Assembly (NCBI GenBank): GCA_040905445.1
Contig: JBBDRN010000015.1
Span: forward strand, 1-41,537
Length of the DNA: 41,537 bases
Direction: 5' to 3'
Source: SKPT01 sp040905445
GTDB taxonomy: Bacteria; Planctomycetota; Phycisphaerae; Phycisphaerales; Phycisphaeraceae
Shown: piece after piece, positions 8,692-15,945 of the stretch
Position numbering within the stretch: the stretch's first letter is position 1
Layout: every line of letters begins with the position of its first letter
The notes under the pieces: generated by a model
What the model was told of the DNA's origin: nothing
Databases searched by the model: none
Seen by the model: only the letters and a program-made list of their open reading frames with translations
Made by a program: the position numbers and the translations under genes

Positions 8692-9920
8692 CCTTCAACC
8701 GCCACACCCTCGCCAACGGCCTCGAGATCATCGCCGAGGTCAATGACGACGCGCACACCGCGGCCGTCGGGTTTTTCGTGCGCACCGGCGCGCGCGACGA
8801 GGACGCCCCGCTGATGGGCGTCTCCCACTTCCTCGAGCACATGGTCTTCAAGGGCACCGACCGCCGCACCGCCGACGACGTCAACCGCGAGTTCGACGAG
8901 ATCGGCGCCGACTACAACGCCTACACCAGCCACGAGCAGACCGTCTATTACGCCCAGGTCCTGCCCGAGTACCTGCCGCGAGCGATCGACCTCCTGGGGG
9001 ATATCCTGCGCCCGTCGCTGCGCGATGACGACTTCAACATGGAGAAGAACGTCATCCTCGAAGAGATCGGCATGTACGAGGACCGCCCGCAGTGGCGGCT
9101 GCAGGACACGCTGCTCGAGCAGTATTTCCAGAAGCACCCGCTCGCCTTCCGCGTGCTGGGCACCAACGACACCGTGGGCAAGCTCACGCCTGACGAGATG
9201 CGGGGCTACTTCGGGCAGCGCTACAGTGCGGACAACATCATTGTTTCCGCGGCCGGCAAGGTGGACTTCGACGCGCTGGTGCGCGACGTCGAGCGCCTCG
9301 CGGGGCATTGGCAGCCAAGCGGTGCACAGCGCGTCTTCGGCGAGCCGGCGCCGTTCGAGCACGCGCACGACATGCACGACAAGCGCGTCACGCGTCACTA
9401 CATCGCGTCGCTGTGCCCCGCGCCGGACGCGCAGGACGAGCGGCGCTACGCCGCCCGGGTGCTTGCCGACGTCGTGGGCGACAGCGAGGGGTCGCGCATC
9501 TACTGGGCGCTGATCGACCCGGGCCTGGCGGAGGAGGCGGACCTCGCATACCTGCCCTACGACCGCACGGGCGTGTACATGGCCTACGCCTCGTGCGATG
9601 CCGACAAGGCCGACGCGGTCGAGGCGAAGCTGGTGGAGACGATCGACCGCTTCGCCGACGACATCGAGCCCGACGAGGTGGAGCGGGCGAAGAACAAGCT
9701 GGCGACGCAGGCGACGCTGCAGGGCGAGAACCCCGGATCGCGGATGCGCGAGCTCGGATCGCGCTGGCAGTACCTCGGCTCGTACGCCCCGCTCGCCGAG
9801 GAGCTGGAGCGGATCATGGTGGTCGGGCCCGGTGACGTGCGTGAGCTGGCGGCGGCGTTTCCGTTCCACCCGCGCACGACGGTGCGTCTCGGCCCGGGCG
9901 GCGGGTCGAACGGGGGGTGA
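8682..9920 (+). CDS. M16 (insulinase/pitrilysin-like) zinc peptidase
   Basis: This is a 412-residue single-chain M16B-type peptidase. The inverted zinc site HFLEH is at residues 49-53, and the third ligand falls in NVILEEIGMYEDRP (Glu127/128), about 75 residues downstream as expected. The second half has the inactive-domain pattern, including YIASLCPAPDAQDERRYAARVLADVVGDSEGSRIYWAL. Many bacterial M16B genes come as an active/inactive pair, but no partner gene is seen next to this one. No signal peptide is visible, so a cytoplasmic location is likely. The start at 8682 overlaps the preceding small membrane-protein gene. Substrate is unknown. Confidence 0.93.
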   Translation: MPLTFNRHTLANGLEIIAEVNDDAHTAAVGFFVRTGARDEDAPLMGVSHFLEHMVFKGTDRRTADDVNREFDEIGADYNAYTSHEQTVYYAQVLPEYLPRAIDLLGDILRPSLRDDDFNMEKNVILEEIGMYEDRPQWRLQDTLLEQYFQKHPLAFRVLGTNDTVGKLTPDEMRGYFGQRYSADNIIVSAAGKVDFDALVRDVERLAGHWQPSGAQRVFGEPAPFEHAHDMHDKRVTRHYIASLCPAPDAQDERRYAARVLADVVGDSEGSRIYWALIDPGLAEEADLAYLPYDRTGVYMAYASCDADKADAVEAKLVETIDRFADDIEPDEVERAKNKLATQATLQGENPGSRMRELGSRWQYLGSYAPLAEELERIMVVGPGDVRELAAAFPFHPRTTVRLGPGGGSNGG

Positions 9921-9996
9921 GGCGCTGTTTCACCGAGCCGCCTCGTTAGCCGCCACCCGCCGGGCGGCGCGTTCGCCGCATCGCCCCCAAGCGGCT

Positions 9997-10036
9997 TCTT
10001 CGCACGCTCCTTCGCCCTCGTGCCTTCGCGGTGAAT
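9997..10036. repeat. CTTCGCG-family repeat arm
   Basis: Degenerate units CTTCTTCGC, CTCCTTCGCC and GTGCCTTCGCGG match the reverse arm of the GCGAAGG family. They lie between the M16 gene and the rpsT promoter. Upstream, 9945-9970 holds a short CCGCC/GGCGG inverted repeat. Confidence 0.5.
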
Positions 10037-10064
10037 CCCGCCCGCCCCGCCGGCGGGTGGCGAC

Positions 10065-10093
10065 TTGAAAATTCAGCTCCGGCGTGTCATAAT
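10065..10093 (+). promoter_or_regulatory. Promoter for rpsT
   Basis: TTGAAA (10065-10070) and CATAAT (10088-10093) are separated by 17 bases. The predicted start of transcription near 10100 leaves a leader of about 37 nt containing GGAG before the ATG at 10137. Confidence 0.7.
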
Positions 10094-10136
10094 GCCCGAC
10101 TCGACGCCTCGGAGCCTGCCGGAGAACCCCCACGCC

Positions 10137-10418
10137 ATGGCCCATTCGCTCAGTCAACGCAAACGTGTACGCCAGAACCTCAAGCGCCGTGCCCTCAACC
10201 GCTGGCACAAGCGACGGTTTCGGCTGCAGTTGCGCTCCTACCGCGAGGCCATCCTCCACGGCAGCAACGAGGACGCCCAGGCGCAGCTCAGCGGCCTCTA
10301 CAAGCTGATCGACCAGCTTGCCGCCAAGAGCGTCATCCATCGCAACACCGCTGCCCGTTACAAGGCCCGGCTTGCCGACCGCCTCAACCGCAAGCGCGGC
10401 CACCAGCAGGCGGCCTGA
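10137..10418 (+). CDS. rpsT: 30S ribosomal protein S20
   Basis: S20 is an all-helical primary 16S-rRNA-binding protein of the small subunit. The 93-residue product begins MAHSLSQRKRVRQNLKRRALNRWHKR and ends with VIHRNTAARYKARLADRLNRK, both typical S20 stretches. Length and very basic composition fit. The ATG at 10137 is chosen over upstream in-frame starts because S20 begins this way and GGAG lies 12 nt upstream. Its own promoter and flanking repeats indicate a single-gene unit. In E. coli S20 is autoregulated; nothing in this short leader shows that directly. Confidence 0.93.
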   Translation: MAHSLSQRKRVRQNLKRRALNRWHKRRFRLQLRSYREAILHGSNEDAQAQLSGLYKLIDQLAAKSVIHRNTAARYKARLADRLNRKRGHQQAA

Positions 10419-10425
10419 GGGTCAA

Positions 10426-10453
10426 AGTTCTGATTTTTGATTGCTGATTTTGC
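10426..10453. repeat. Degenerate TTCTGATTTTTGATTGCTGA repeat
   Basis: A low-GC repeat tract 8 bases after the rpsT stop. It resembles the GATTTCCGATTTCGG tract after trxA (8369) and the CCGAAATCCGCAATCCGAAC tract inside lpxB. It has no clean terminator hairpin. Confidence 0.45.
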
Positions 10454-10600
10454 GCGGCGCGATCAATCTGCGCGTTATGCGGTCGTCCGCGGGGTGATCG
10501 CTCCGCGCGTGCCGGACGTCCTCGTGCGCGCCGCGGCGGCCGAGAAGGGCGACGGCTAACAGGGCGTCGCGTTCGGCCTGGACTCGTGGGACGCATGGAA

Positions 10601-10630
10601 GAAGTCCACGAATCCAATCCGTGGGCTTCG
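10601..10630. repeat. CCACGGATTGCAATCCGTGG-family palindrome, degenerate
   Basis: Arms GAAGTCCACGAATC and AATCCGTGGGCTTC give an imperfect copy of the 30-base palindrome that is perfect at 28947-28976. Another degenerate copy is at 12516-12546. Confidence 0.6.
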
Positions 10631-10665
10631 GCGGGGGTTCGATTGTCGGAGGCGCCGGGGGCCTG

Positions 10666-11337
10666 CTAGCGCATCACGTCCTCGGCGGCCTCGAAGACGA
10701 CCGGCTGCTCGCGCGGGGTGCGCGGGCGGCCGGGCAGGTGGTACTTGAGCATCCGCGTGCGGTGGAGGACGATCGTCTGGCCCTCCTCGGACGGGTGGGC
10801 GATGGCGGCGGTCTCGCCGCTGAGCCCGGCGAAGAAGACGCGCATCTCGCCAGCGGGCCCGCGCTCCGACTCGTCGGGATGCTCCCAGATCGCGACCGAC
10901 TCGCGGGCGTAGTCCTCGCCCTGGAGCATCGTGCCCGTCATCTTGGCGGGCGTCGTCATCAGCGGGTTGCCCACGCGTTCCTGCACGAGCGTGTAGACGC
11001 GTGCCGGCACGTTCTTGTCGGCGTCGATGATGGCGCCGTTGTCATAGGCCACCGTCACGTCCGGGATGAGCGACTGCGGCTCGCGGGTGTGGTTGGTGAC
11101 CTTGTAGGGCATGTACCAGAACCAGCGCAGGCGGCCGTTGGGCTCGCGGACGGTGAGGACGCGCGGCTGCTGGTGCTCGAAGTCGAGCGTCCACGACGGG
11201 CTGACGCGTGCCGGCTCGGGGGCGGATTGGGCCGAGGCGGCGTCGATGGCGCCGGCGAGGCAGACGAGCATGGCAAGGACCATGGCCGTGGTCCGAAACC
11301 CCGGCAACGACAGGCGGGCGGCGCAAGCGGTCTTCAT
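10666..11337 (-). CDS. Secreted hypothetical protein
   Basis: The 223-residue protein starts with a basic n-region and a hydrophobic core (TTAMVLAMLVCLAGAIDAASAQS), a clear signal peptide probably cut after AASA or ASAQ. The mature part is soluble and acidic, with repeated mentions of a bounded beta structure (WTLDFEHQQPRVLTVREPNGRLRWFWYMPYKVTNHTREPQSLIPDVTV). No family was recognised. The start at 11337 is chosen because the frame continues upstream without any protein-like sequence and because GAGGTGAGG lies directly before this ATG. The gene is flanked by unrelated genes on the other strand, so it forms its own unit. An envelope or periplasmic role is inferred from the signal only. Confidence 0.75.
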   Translation of the reverse strand: MKTACAARLSLPGFRTTAMVLAMLVCLAGAIDAASAQSAPEPARVSPSWTLDFEHQQPRVLTVREPNGRLRWFWYMPYKVTNHTREPQSLIPDVTVAYDNGAIIDADKNVPARVYTLVQERVGNPLMTTPAKMTGTMLQGEDYARESVAIWEHPDESERGPAGEMRVFFAGLSGETAAIAHPSEEGQTIVLHRTRMLKYHLPGRPRTPREQPVVFEAAEDVMR

Positions 11338-11509
11338 CCTCACCTCGATATTGGGGTGCAAACGGGCTTTCCCACGTTCGCCGCCCATTGTACGATCCTC
11401 GCGGAGGTGGTCAACGTGGGAGGGCGTCGGGAGCGGCGGAGGTTGATGGGAGTTGGCGGGTGACGGGCCGCGCGCCGGGTTGCGGGCGGCGGATCGTTGG
11501 CCGCTGAGT

Positions 11510-12496
11510 ATGCCTGTTATGGCCCAGCACACGCCTCATCCCGCCGCCGCCGAGTCCCCGTGGCATTTTGAACGCGCGGAGGTGGGTGAGCGCCGGGCGG
11601 CGCTGGGGGTGCTGCTGCGCGGGCGGGCGGCTCCGCGGGACGCGGGTGTCGAGCATTTTCTCCGCTACAGCCAGCGCCAGGGGTTGTCGCTTGATGAGTT
11701 GTGGGTGGTTCGCGACCGGGCCGACCCGACACGGCCGCTGGCGGCGGCGATGCTGATCCCGGCGCCGGGACGTTCGGCGATGCTCTTCGTCTCGCCGGCG
11801 CCGAGTTGGCCGGCGCCCGAGGCGGTGCGGCAGCTCGTGGCGGGGATGTGCCAGGCCCAGGACCCGGCGAAGCTGCGGCTGGTGCAGGCGCTGCTGGAGC
11901 CGGACCAGCAGCGGACGCGGCACATGCTGCGGGAGACGGGGTTCACCGAACTGGCGACGCTGATCTACATGCACCGGCGGCCGCCGGCGAGCGACGGGGT
12001 GGAGCCCGCGGCCGCGCCGGGTGACCTTGGTCCGGAGCACGCGCACCTACGGGTTTACCATTGGGACGAGGCCTACCGCGCCCGCTTCGCGGGGGCGATC
12101 GAGGCGAGCTACGAGCAGACGCTGGACTGTCCGGCCCTGCGCGGCCTTCGTGATATTGATGACGTGATCGCCGGGCACATGGCGGCGGGGGTCTTCCGCC
12201 CCGACCTGTGGTACGCGCTGTACGACGGGGAGCGGCCGGCGGCGGTGATGCTGCTCAACGACGTGCCCCAGGCCGACGCGTGCGAGCTGGTCTACCTGGG
12301 GCTGGCGGTGGACTATCGCGGGCGTGGCTTGGCGCACCGGCTGCTGGAGCATGGCCTGCGACGCGTCGGGGCGATGGGCGGTTCGCGGCTGATGCTCGCG
12401 GTCGACGAGCGCAACGAGCCGGCGATGCGGCTGTATCGGGGGCTGGGGTTTGTCGAGACCGGGCGCAAGTGCGCGATGATCCAGGCGGTGGGGTGA
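11510..12496 (+). CDS. GNAT-family acetyltransferase, double domain
   Basis: The 328-residue product looks like two tandem GNAT folds. The C-terminal one (about residues 175-328) is the better preserved. It carries ELVYLGLAVDYRGRGLAHRLLEHGLRR, whose GRGLAHRL part is the acetyl-CoA pyrophosphate loop, and ends with the typical NEPAMRLYRGLGFVETGRKCAMI. The N-terminal half (AAAMLIPAPGRSAMLFVSP and GFTELATLIYMHR) looks degenerate. Substrate cannot be told. ATG codons at 11510 and 11519 are both plausible. It is read toward the dnaA region and lies head-to-head with the secreted hypothetical. Confidence 0.88.
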   Translation: MPVMAQHTPHPAAAESPWHFERAEVGERRAALGVLLRGRAAPRDAGVEHFLRYSQRQGLSLDELWVVRDRADPTRPLAAAMLIPAPGRSAMLFVSPAPSWPAPEAVRQLVAGMCQAQDPAKLRLVQALLEPDQQRTRHMLRETGFTELATLIYMHRRPPASDGVEPAAAPGDLGPEHAHLRVYHWDEAYRARFAGAIEASYEQTLDCPALRGLRDIDDVIAGHMAAGVFRPDLWYALYDGERPAAVMLLNDVPQADACELVYLGLAVDYRGRGLAHRLLEHGLRRVGAMGGSRLMLAVDERNEPAMRLYRGLGFVETGRKCAMIQAVG

Positions 12497-12515
12497 GGAG
12501 TTGGGGTTGGGGAGG

Positions 12516-12546
12516 GAAGTCGACAGATTGCAATCCGAGGGCTTCG
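12516..12546. repeat. Degenerate CGGATTGCAATCCG-family palindrome
   Basis: GAAGTCGACAGATTGCAATC followed by CGAGGGCTTCG is a mismatched copy of the palindrome at 28947-28976, sitting between the GNAT gene and the DnaA boxes. Confidence 0.5.
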
Positions 12547-12576
12547 ATGTCGCGATGGCGCGGCGTTGTGATTGTG

Positions 12577-12585
12577 TTATCCACA
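12577..12585 (+). promoter_or_regulatory. DnaA box, consensus
   Basis: TTATCCACA, a perfect match to the consensus 9-mer, 371 bases before the dnaA start. Confidence 0.7.
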
Positions 12586-12610
12586 ACTTTCCAGCACGCG
12601 CGTGATCGGA

Positions 12611-12619
12611 CGTGGATAA
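12611..12619 (-). promoter_or_regulatory. DnaA box, one mismatch
   Basis: The minus strand reads TTATCCACG. It is inverted relative to the box at 12577 and lies immediately before an A8 run. Confidence 0.6.
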
Positions 12620-12955
12620 AAAAAATTGGATGCTTTAACGGCTTGATCTGGCTGGCCCTGAAAAATTAGCCGGGGTTGGGAGGAAGCAAACATGGTTGAT
12701 CCCTCCACGGTCTGTCTCTATCCTCGGGGCTCGACGTCGACGGAACGGCGTCGGACCCGCGGCGCGTCGGTGGGCGTGATTACGGTCGGCTCAAGGTAGC
12801 GCCGACGCCGGCGGGTCCCACGGTACGGACACCTCGTTAGAACGTGGATGCCGAGCATGGCGCCGCCGGTGCAACCGCGGCGCAAGGTCTGGCTCGGTGG
12901 TCGGTTTCGGCCGACGATCCGTGTAACTCAACCGGTCCACACAGGGGTGCGTCAC

Positions 12956-14410
12956 GTGAACACAGCCACTGACAGTGATATCGTTGCGCGCGTGTCGGAT
13001 CGCCTGGCGGCAGCGTTGGGTCCGCGACCCTACGCGATGTGGTTCGAGCAGTCGGCCCAGTTCGTGGTCGACGAGCCGGAGCGGGCGTTGCGGGTGCACG
13101 TACCCAGCCGGTTTATTGCGGACCGGATCACGCGGCATTATGAGCCGGCGCTGCGTGACGCGGCTGAGCAGGAGTTGGGGGAGGCGGCGAGCGTGGAGGT
13201 GCGTGTCGACGCGGATCGCTTCGCCAGGTCGGCGGGGTCGACGGAGGCGGCTCACGCCCCGCCGCGGTCTGCCGCGGTCGGGCCGGTTGCCCCGCGGCGT
13301 CGGCCGTCGCGGCTGCGTCACTGCCTGGACAGCTTCGTGGTGGGCCCGAGCAACGAGTTGGCGTACGCCGCCGCGGCGCGGCTGGCGGATGAGGACGCCG
13401 AGGCGGGCCACCCCGTTTTCCTTCATGGCGGTTGCGGCTTGGGCAAGACGCACCTGCTCCAAGGCGTCTGCCGCCGGCTGCTCGAGCGCATGCCCGACGC
13501 CCGGGTGCACTACACCACGGGTGAGCAGTTCACGAATGATTACATCACCGCCGTGCGCGCCAACCGGCTGGACCAGTTCCGCAAGCGGACACGTCAGCTC
13601 GATCTGCTGGCGGTCGACGACATTCATTTCATCGCCAACAAGCAGGCGACGCAACAGGAGTTCCTGCACAGCTTCGACCAGATCGAGCTGGGCGGAGCGC
13701 GGGTCGTGCTGGCGTCGGACTCGCACCCGAAGCTCATCGAGCAGTTCTCCGAGGCGCTGATCTCGCGCTGCGTGCGCGGGCTGGTGGTGCGCATCGCGCC
13801 GCCCGATGCCCCGACGCGGCGCCGGCTGGTCGATGCGCTGGCGCAGCGGCGGGGGCTGGTGCTGCACGAGTCGGCGGCGCAGGCGCTGGCGCAGCGGTGC
13901 GCCGGATCGGTGCGCGAGATCGAGGGGACGCTGACGAAGCTCCAGGCGCTGATGACACTGGCGCGGCACAGCGGACAGCGCGCCGGCGAGCCGATCGGGC
14001 ACGCGATGATCGACCACCTGCTCGCCAGCGATGCGGCGATGCCGGCGCCGCAGCCGCTGGCGTTCGAGCATGTCGTCGAGGCGGTCACGGAGCGGCTGGG
14101 GGTGACGCGGCAGCAGGTCATGGGGCGGTCGCGGCACAAGCTGGTGGTGCTGGCGCGGTCGGTGACGATCTACCTGGCGCGGGCGCTGACGCCGCTGAGC
14201 TATCCGGAGATCGCGCGGGCGATGGGGCGCAAGAACCATTCGACGGTCATCACCGCGTGCCAGCGCGTGCAGCGGCAGTTGGGCCAGGCGGACCCGGCGC
14301 CGCTGCCCCCGACGCTGAACACTGCGACGCTGTCGGACCTGCTCGACGAGCTGACGCGGGCGCTGCGCTGCTCGGGCGCGGGCCGCGGCGGGCGAACGGT
14401 GAACGGGTGA
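12956..14410 (+). CDS. dnaA: Chromosomal replication initiator DnaA
   Basis: DnaA binds oriC boxes, oligomerises with ATP and opens the origin. Domain I (about residues 1-90) has the AMWFEQ...VDEPERALRVHVPSRFIADRITRHY pattern. A short linker follows. The AAA+ domain starts near HCLDSFVVGPSNELAYAAAARLA. Walker A is GGCGLGKTH (from about residue 158) and Walker B LLAVDDIHF (about 216-224); SEALISRCVRGLVVRI carries the sensor-side arginines. Domain IV holds the DNA-binding signature YPEIARAMGRKNHSTVITACQRV. The GTG at 12956 is preferred: AGGGG lies 8 nt upstream and the protein then starts at domain I. The frame upstream is open but not protein-like. The next gene is a PTPS-family gene, not dnaN. 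Confidence 0.96.
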   Translation: MNTATDSDIVARVSDRLAAALGPRPYAMWFEQSAQFVVDEPERALRVHVPSRFIADRITRHYEPALRDAAEQELGEAASVEVRVDADRFARSAGSTEAAHAPPRSAAVGPVAPRRRPSRLRHCLDSFVVGPSNELAYAAAARLADEDAEAGHPVFLHGGCGLGKTHLLQGVCRRLLERMPDARVHYTTGEQFTNDYITAVRANRLDQFRKRTRQLDLLAVDDIHFIANKQATQQEFLHSFDQIELGGARVVLASDSHPKLIEQFSEALISRCVRGLVVRIAPPDAPTRRRLVDALAQRRGLVLHESAAQALAQRCAGSVREIEGTLTKLQALMTLARHSGQRAGEPIGHAMIDHLLASDAAMPAPQPLAFEHVVEAVTERLGVTRQQVMGRSRHKLVVLARSVTIYLARALTPLSYPEIARAMGRKNHSTVITACQRVQRQLGQADPAPLPPTLNTATLSDLLDELTRALRCSGAGRGGRTVNG

Positions 14411-14457
14411 GCGCGGCGGCGACGCAGGGGTGCGCTGTGCCGCCTGCGGCACGCGCT

Positions 14458-14528
14458 GTAGGGTCCGCTGTGCGGACCGTTCCGGCGCCACACGTGCGAG
14501 CCCGGAAGGTCCGCACAGCGGACCCTAC
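14458..14528. repeat. Perfect 21-bp inverted repeat after dnaA
   Basis: Arms 14458-14478 and 14508-14528 are exact reverse complements built on GGGTCCGCTGTGCGGACC, with a 29-base loop. It is the best-preserved copy of this family in the window. It lies between dnaA and the PTPS gene and could act as a transcriptional barrier, though no U-run follows. Confidence 0.8.
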
Positions 14529-14574
14529 GGGAACAAGTGGCGAGCCCCGGGCGCAGCGGGATGTCCGCAGCCGG

Positions 14575-14580
14575 TATGCT
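14575..14580 (+). promoter_or_regulatory. -10 hexamer for the PTPS gene, leaderless geometry
   Basis: TATGCT is followed by GGGCGTC and the ATG, a 7-nt gap. Confidence 0.45.
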
Positions 14581-14587
14581 GGGCGTC

Positions 14588-14959
14588 ATGTACGAGATCA
14601 CGATCGAGACGGTGTTCGCCGCGTCGCACGCGCTGCACCTGCCGGGCGGGCGTGACGAGCCGCTGCATGGGCACAACTGGCCGGTGGCGGTGACGGTCGC
14701 GGCGAGCGAGCTTGACGAGATCGAGGCGGTCATGGATTTCCACGATCTCGAGGCCATCGTCGCCGACCTTATCGCGCCGATGCACAACCACCACCTCAAC
14801 GATGTCGGGCCGTTCGCCGACGGGCGGGTCAATCCGTCGGCGGAGCGGGTGGCGTGGTGGATCGGCGAGCGCGTGGCGGAGCGGCTGCCGAAGCGCGTGC
14901 ACCTCGTGGCGGTGCGCGTCGGGGAGGCGCCGGGCTGCGCGGCGACGTGGCGGCCGTGA
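14588..14959 (+). CDS. 6-pyruvoyl/6-carboxy-tetrahydropterin synthase family (PTPS-III-like)
   Basis: The 123-residue protein is a full-length PTPS/QueD-fold enzyme acting on dihydroneopterin triphosphate. Zinc ligands are His14 (FAASHAL), His27 and His29 (HGH). VMDFHDLEAIV and HHLNDVGPF are family motifs. Canonical QueD has a catalytic Cys four residues before the HGH motif (CxxxHGH). Here that position is Asp23, and the segment reads E24-P-L-H-G-H, which fits the ExxHGH signature known for PTPS-III. PTPS-III can replace FolB in folate synthesis. The default family label would be QueD (queuosine pathway), and automatic annotation will probably say so. It is followed after 50 bases by pgeF. 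The ATG at 14588 gives the normal N-terminus. Confidence 0.9.
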   Translation: MYEITIETVFAASHALHLPGGRDEPLHGHNWPVAVTVAASELDEIEAVMDFHDLEAIVADLIAPMHNHHLNDVGPFADGRVNPSAERVAWWIGERVAERLPKRVHLVAVRVGEAPGCAATWRP

Positions 14960-14966
14960 CGACGGG

Positions 14967-14995
14967 TTGCACTTCGCTTCACCCCCTGCTTTGGG
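14967..14995. repeat. GGGTTGCGCTTCGCTTCACCC-type repeat fragment
   Basis: GGGTTGCACTTCGCTTCACC is one arm of the repeat seen complete at 27907-27984. It fills the short gap between the PTPS gene and pgeF. Confidence 0.5.
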
Positions 14996-15009
14996 CGGCA
15001 CGGACTGCC

Positions 15010-15845
15010 ATGCTTGAGCGCATCGATCACAGCAACGGGGTCGTGACCTACCAGTCGCCGCGGTTGCGCGCCGCCGGCGTGGTTCACGCGTTCACGACGC
15101 GCCTTGGCGGCGTCAGCCAGGGGCCCTACGCGTCGCTGAACCTCGGGCCGCTCGTCAAGGGCGATGACGCGGATGCGAATACCGCCGTGGCGGAGAACTT
15201 CCGCCTCCTGCGCGGGGCGCTCGGGCGGGAGCAGTCGCGGCGGGTGGTCGTGCGACAGGTGCATGGCAGCGCGACATGGCGGGCGCCGAGCTCGCCGCTG
15301 CGACCGGAGGATGCCCCCGATGCGGACGCGATTGTCAGCACGGAGCCGGCACACCTGGTGACGATCCGCGTCGCGGATTGCGTACCGATCCTGCTCGCGT
15401 CGCATGATGGGCGGGCGGTCGCGGGGGGCCCCCCCGGGGGGGGGGGGCGCCCCCCCACGCGGGGTGGCGCGGCCTGGTGGCGGGAGTCATCCCCAACACG
15501 GTGGCCCACCTGTTGCAGATCGCGGGCGATCGGGCGGAGGACGTCGTCGTCGCGGTCGGCCCGCACATCCGCCCCGCGGCGTACGAGGTCGGGCCGGAGG
15601 TCGTCGAGGCGTTCGAGGCGGCGGGTCTGGGTTCGGCCGTGGTGCGGCGGCCGGACGGCGCCTCGGCCGTCGACCTGCTCGAGGCGGCGATGCTCCAACT
15701 CGATGCGGTGGGCGTGGACCGGGCGTCGGTGGATTGCGCCCCGGCGCTGTGCACGTCGGCGCGGGCGGAGGTGTTTTTCAGCCACCGGCGCGATCGCGGC
15801 CGCACGGGCCGGCTGGCGGCGGTGATCTCGCCGACGGCCCGGTGA
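15010..15845 (+). pseudogene. pgeF: PgeF/YfiH laccase-domain protein, frameshifted by a G/C tract
   Basis: Family members are cytoplasmic zinc enzymes with purine-nucleoside phosphorylase/deaminase activity and are linked to cell-wall maintenance. The first frame (15010-15423) has GVVHAFTTRLGGVSQGPYASLNLG, VVRQVHG and VTIRVADCVPILLASHDGRAVAG. The remainder lies in another frame from about 15456: HAGWRGLVAGVIPNTV, VGPHIRPAAYEVGPEVVEAF and C-terminal FFSHRRDRGRTGRLAAVI. Between them, where relatives have two residues before HAGW, are 32 bases of only G and C (15424-15455), a net gain of 26 bases that breaks the frame. All conserved blocks are otherwise intact, so this is either a very recent mutation or an assembly error in a homopolymer. 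Start ATG at 15010. Confidence 0.85.
15424..15455. repeat. Pure G/C homopolymer palindrome
   Basis: The composition in order is G5 C7 G12 C G C6, with no A or T in 32 bases. Nothing comparable occurs elsewhere in the window. It sits exactly at the pgeF frameshift. Confidence 0.9.
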
Positions 15846-15930
15846 GTGTCGGCGACGCGAAGGCGATCGCGCGGGAGCGTGCGCCACGGCCGTCATGCGG
15901 CTTCGCGAGTGGCGGGGTCGCGGCGCGCGA

Positions 15931-15936
15931 TACACT
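15931..15936 (+). promoter_or_regulatory. -10 hexamer for lpxB, leaderless geometry
   Basis: TACACT is followed by 9 nt and the lpxB ATG at 15946. The context GATACACTGG closely resembles that before valS (GGTACACTGG). Confidence 0.45.
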
Positions 15937-15945
15937 GGCATTCGC

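Larger units (their letters stand above)
12497..12955. other. AT-richer gap with DnaA boxes, candidate oriC
   Basis: This 459-base stretch directly before dnaA has no convincing gene. It holds a consensus DnaA box TTATCCACA (12577-12585, plus) and an inverted near-consensus box TTATCCACG (12611-12619, minus). Then comes the window's most A-rich short run (GGATAAAAAAAATTGG) and more A/T around 12660. Weaker 7/9 matches lie near 12842. A degenerate palindrome repeat is at its left edge. Clustering of boxes, AT-rich DNA and an adjacent dnaA is the classic bacterial oriC arrangement. Only two strong boxes were found, so it could instead be dnaA autoregulation. Confidence 0.5.

Noticed and set aside
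10470..10600. Possible decayed coding stretch (VRGVIAPRVPDVLVRAAAAEKGDG, stop, QGVAFGLDSWDAWKK)
   Set aside because: Protein-like look is weak, one stop interrupts it, and no family could be named.
12791..14491. 566-codon open frame antisense to dnaA
   Set aside because: Arg/His/Gln-rich reflection of dnaA; covers the oriC-like gap as well and shows no protein family.
14458..14528. Inverted repeat after dnaA as an intrinsic terminator
   Set aside because: The stem is perfect, but there is no U-tract and the loop is 29 bases; it belongs to a dispersed repeat family.
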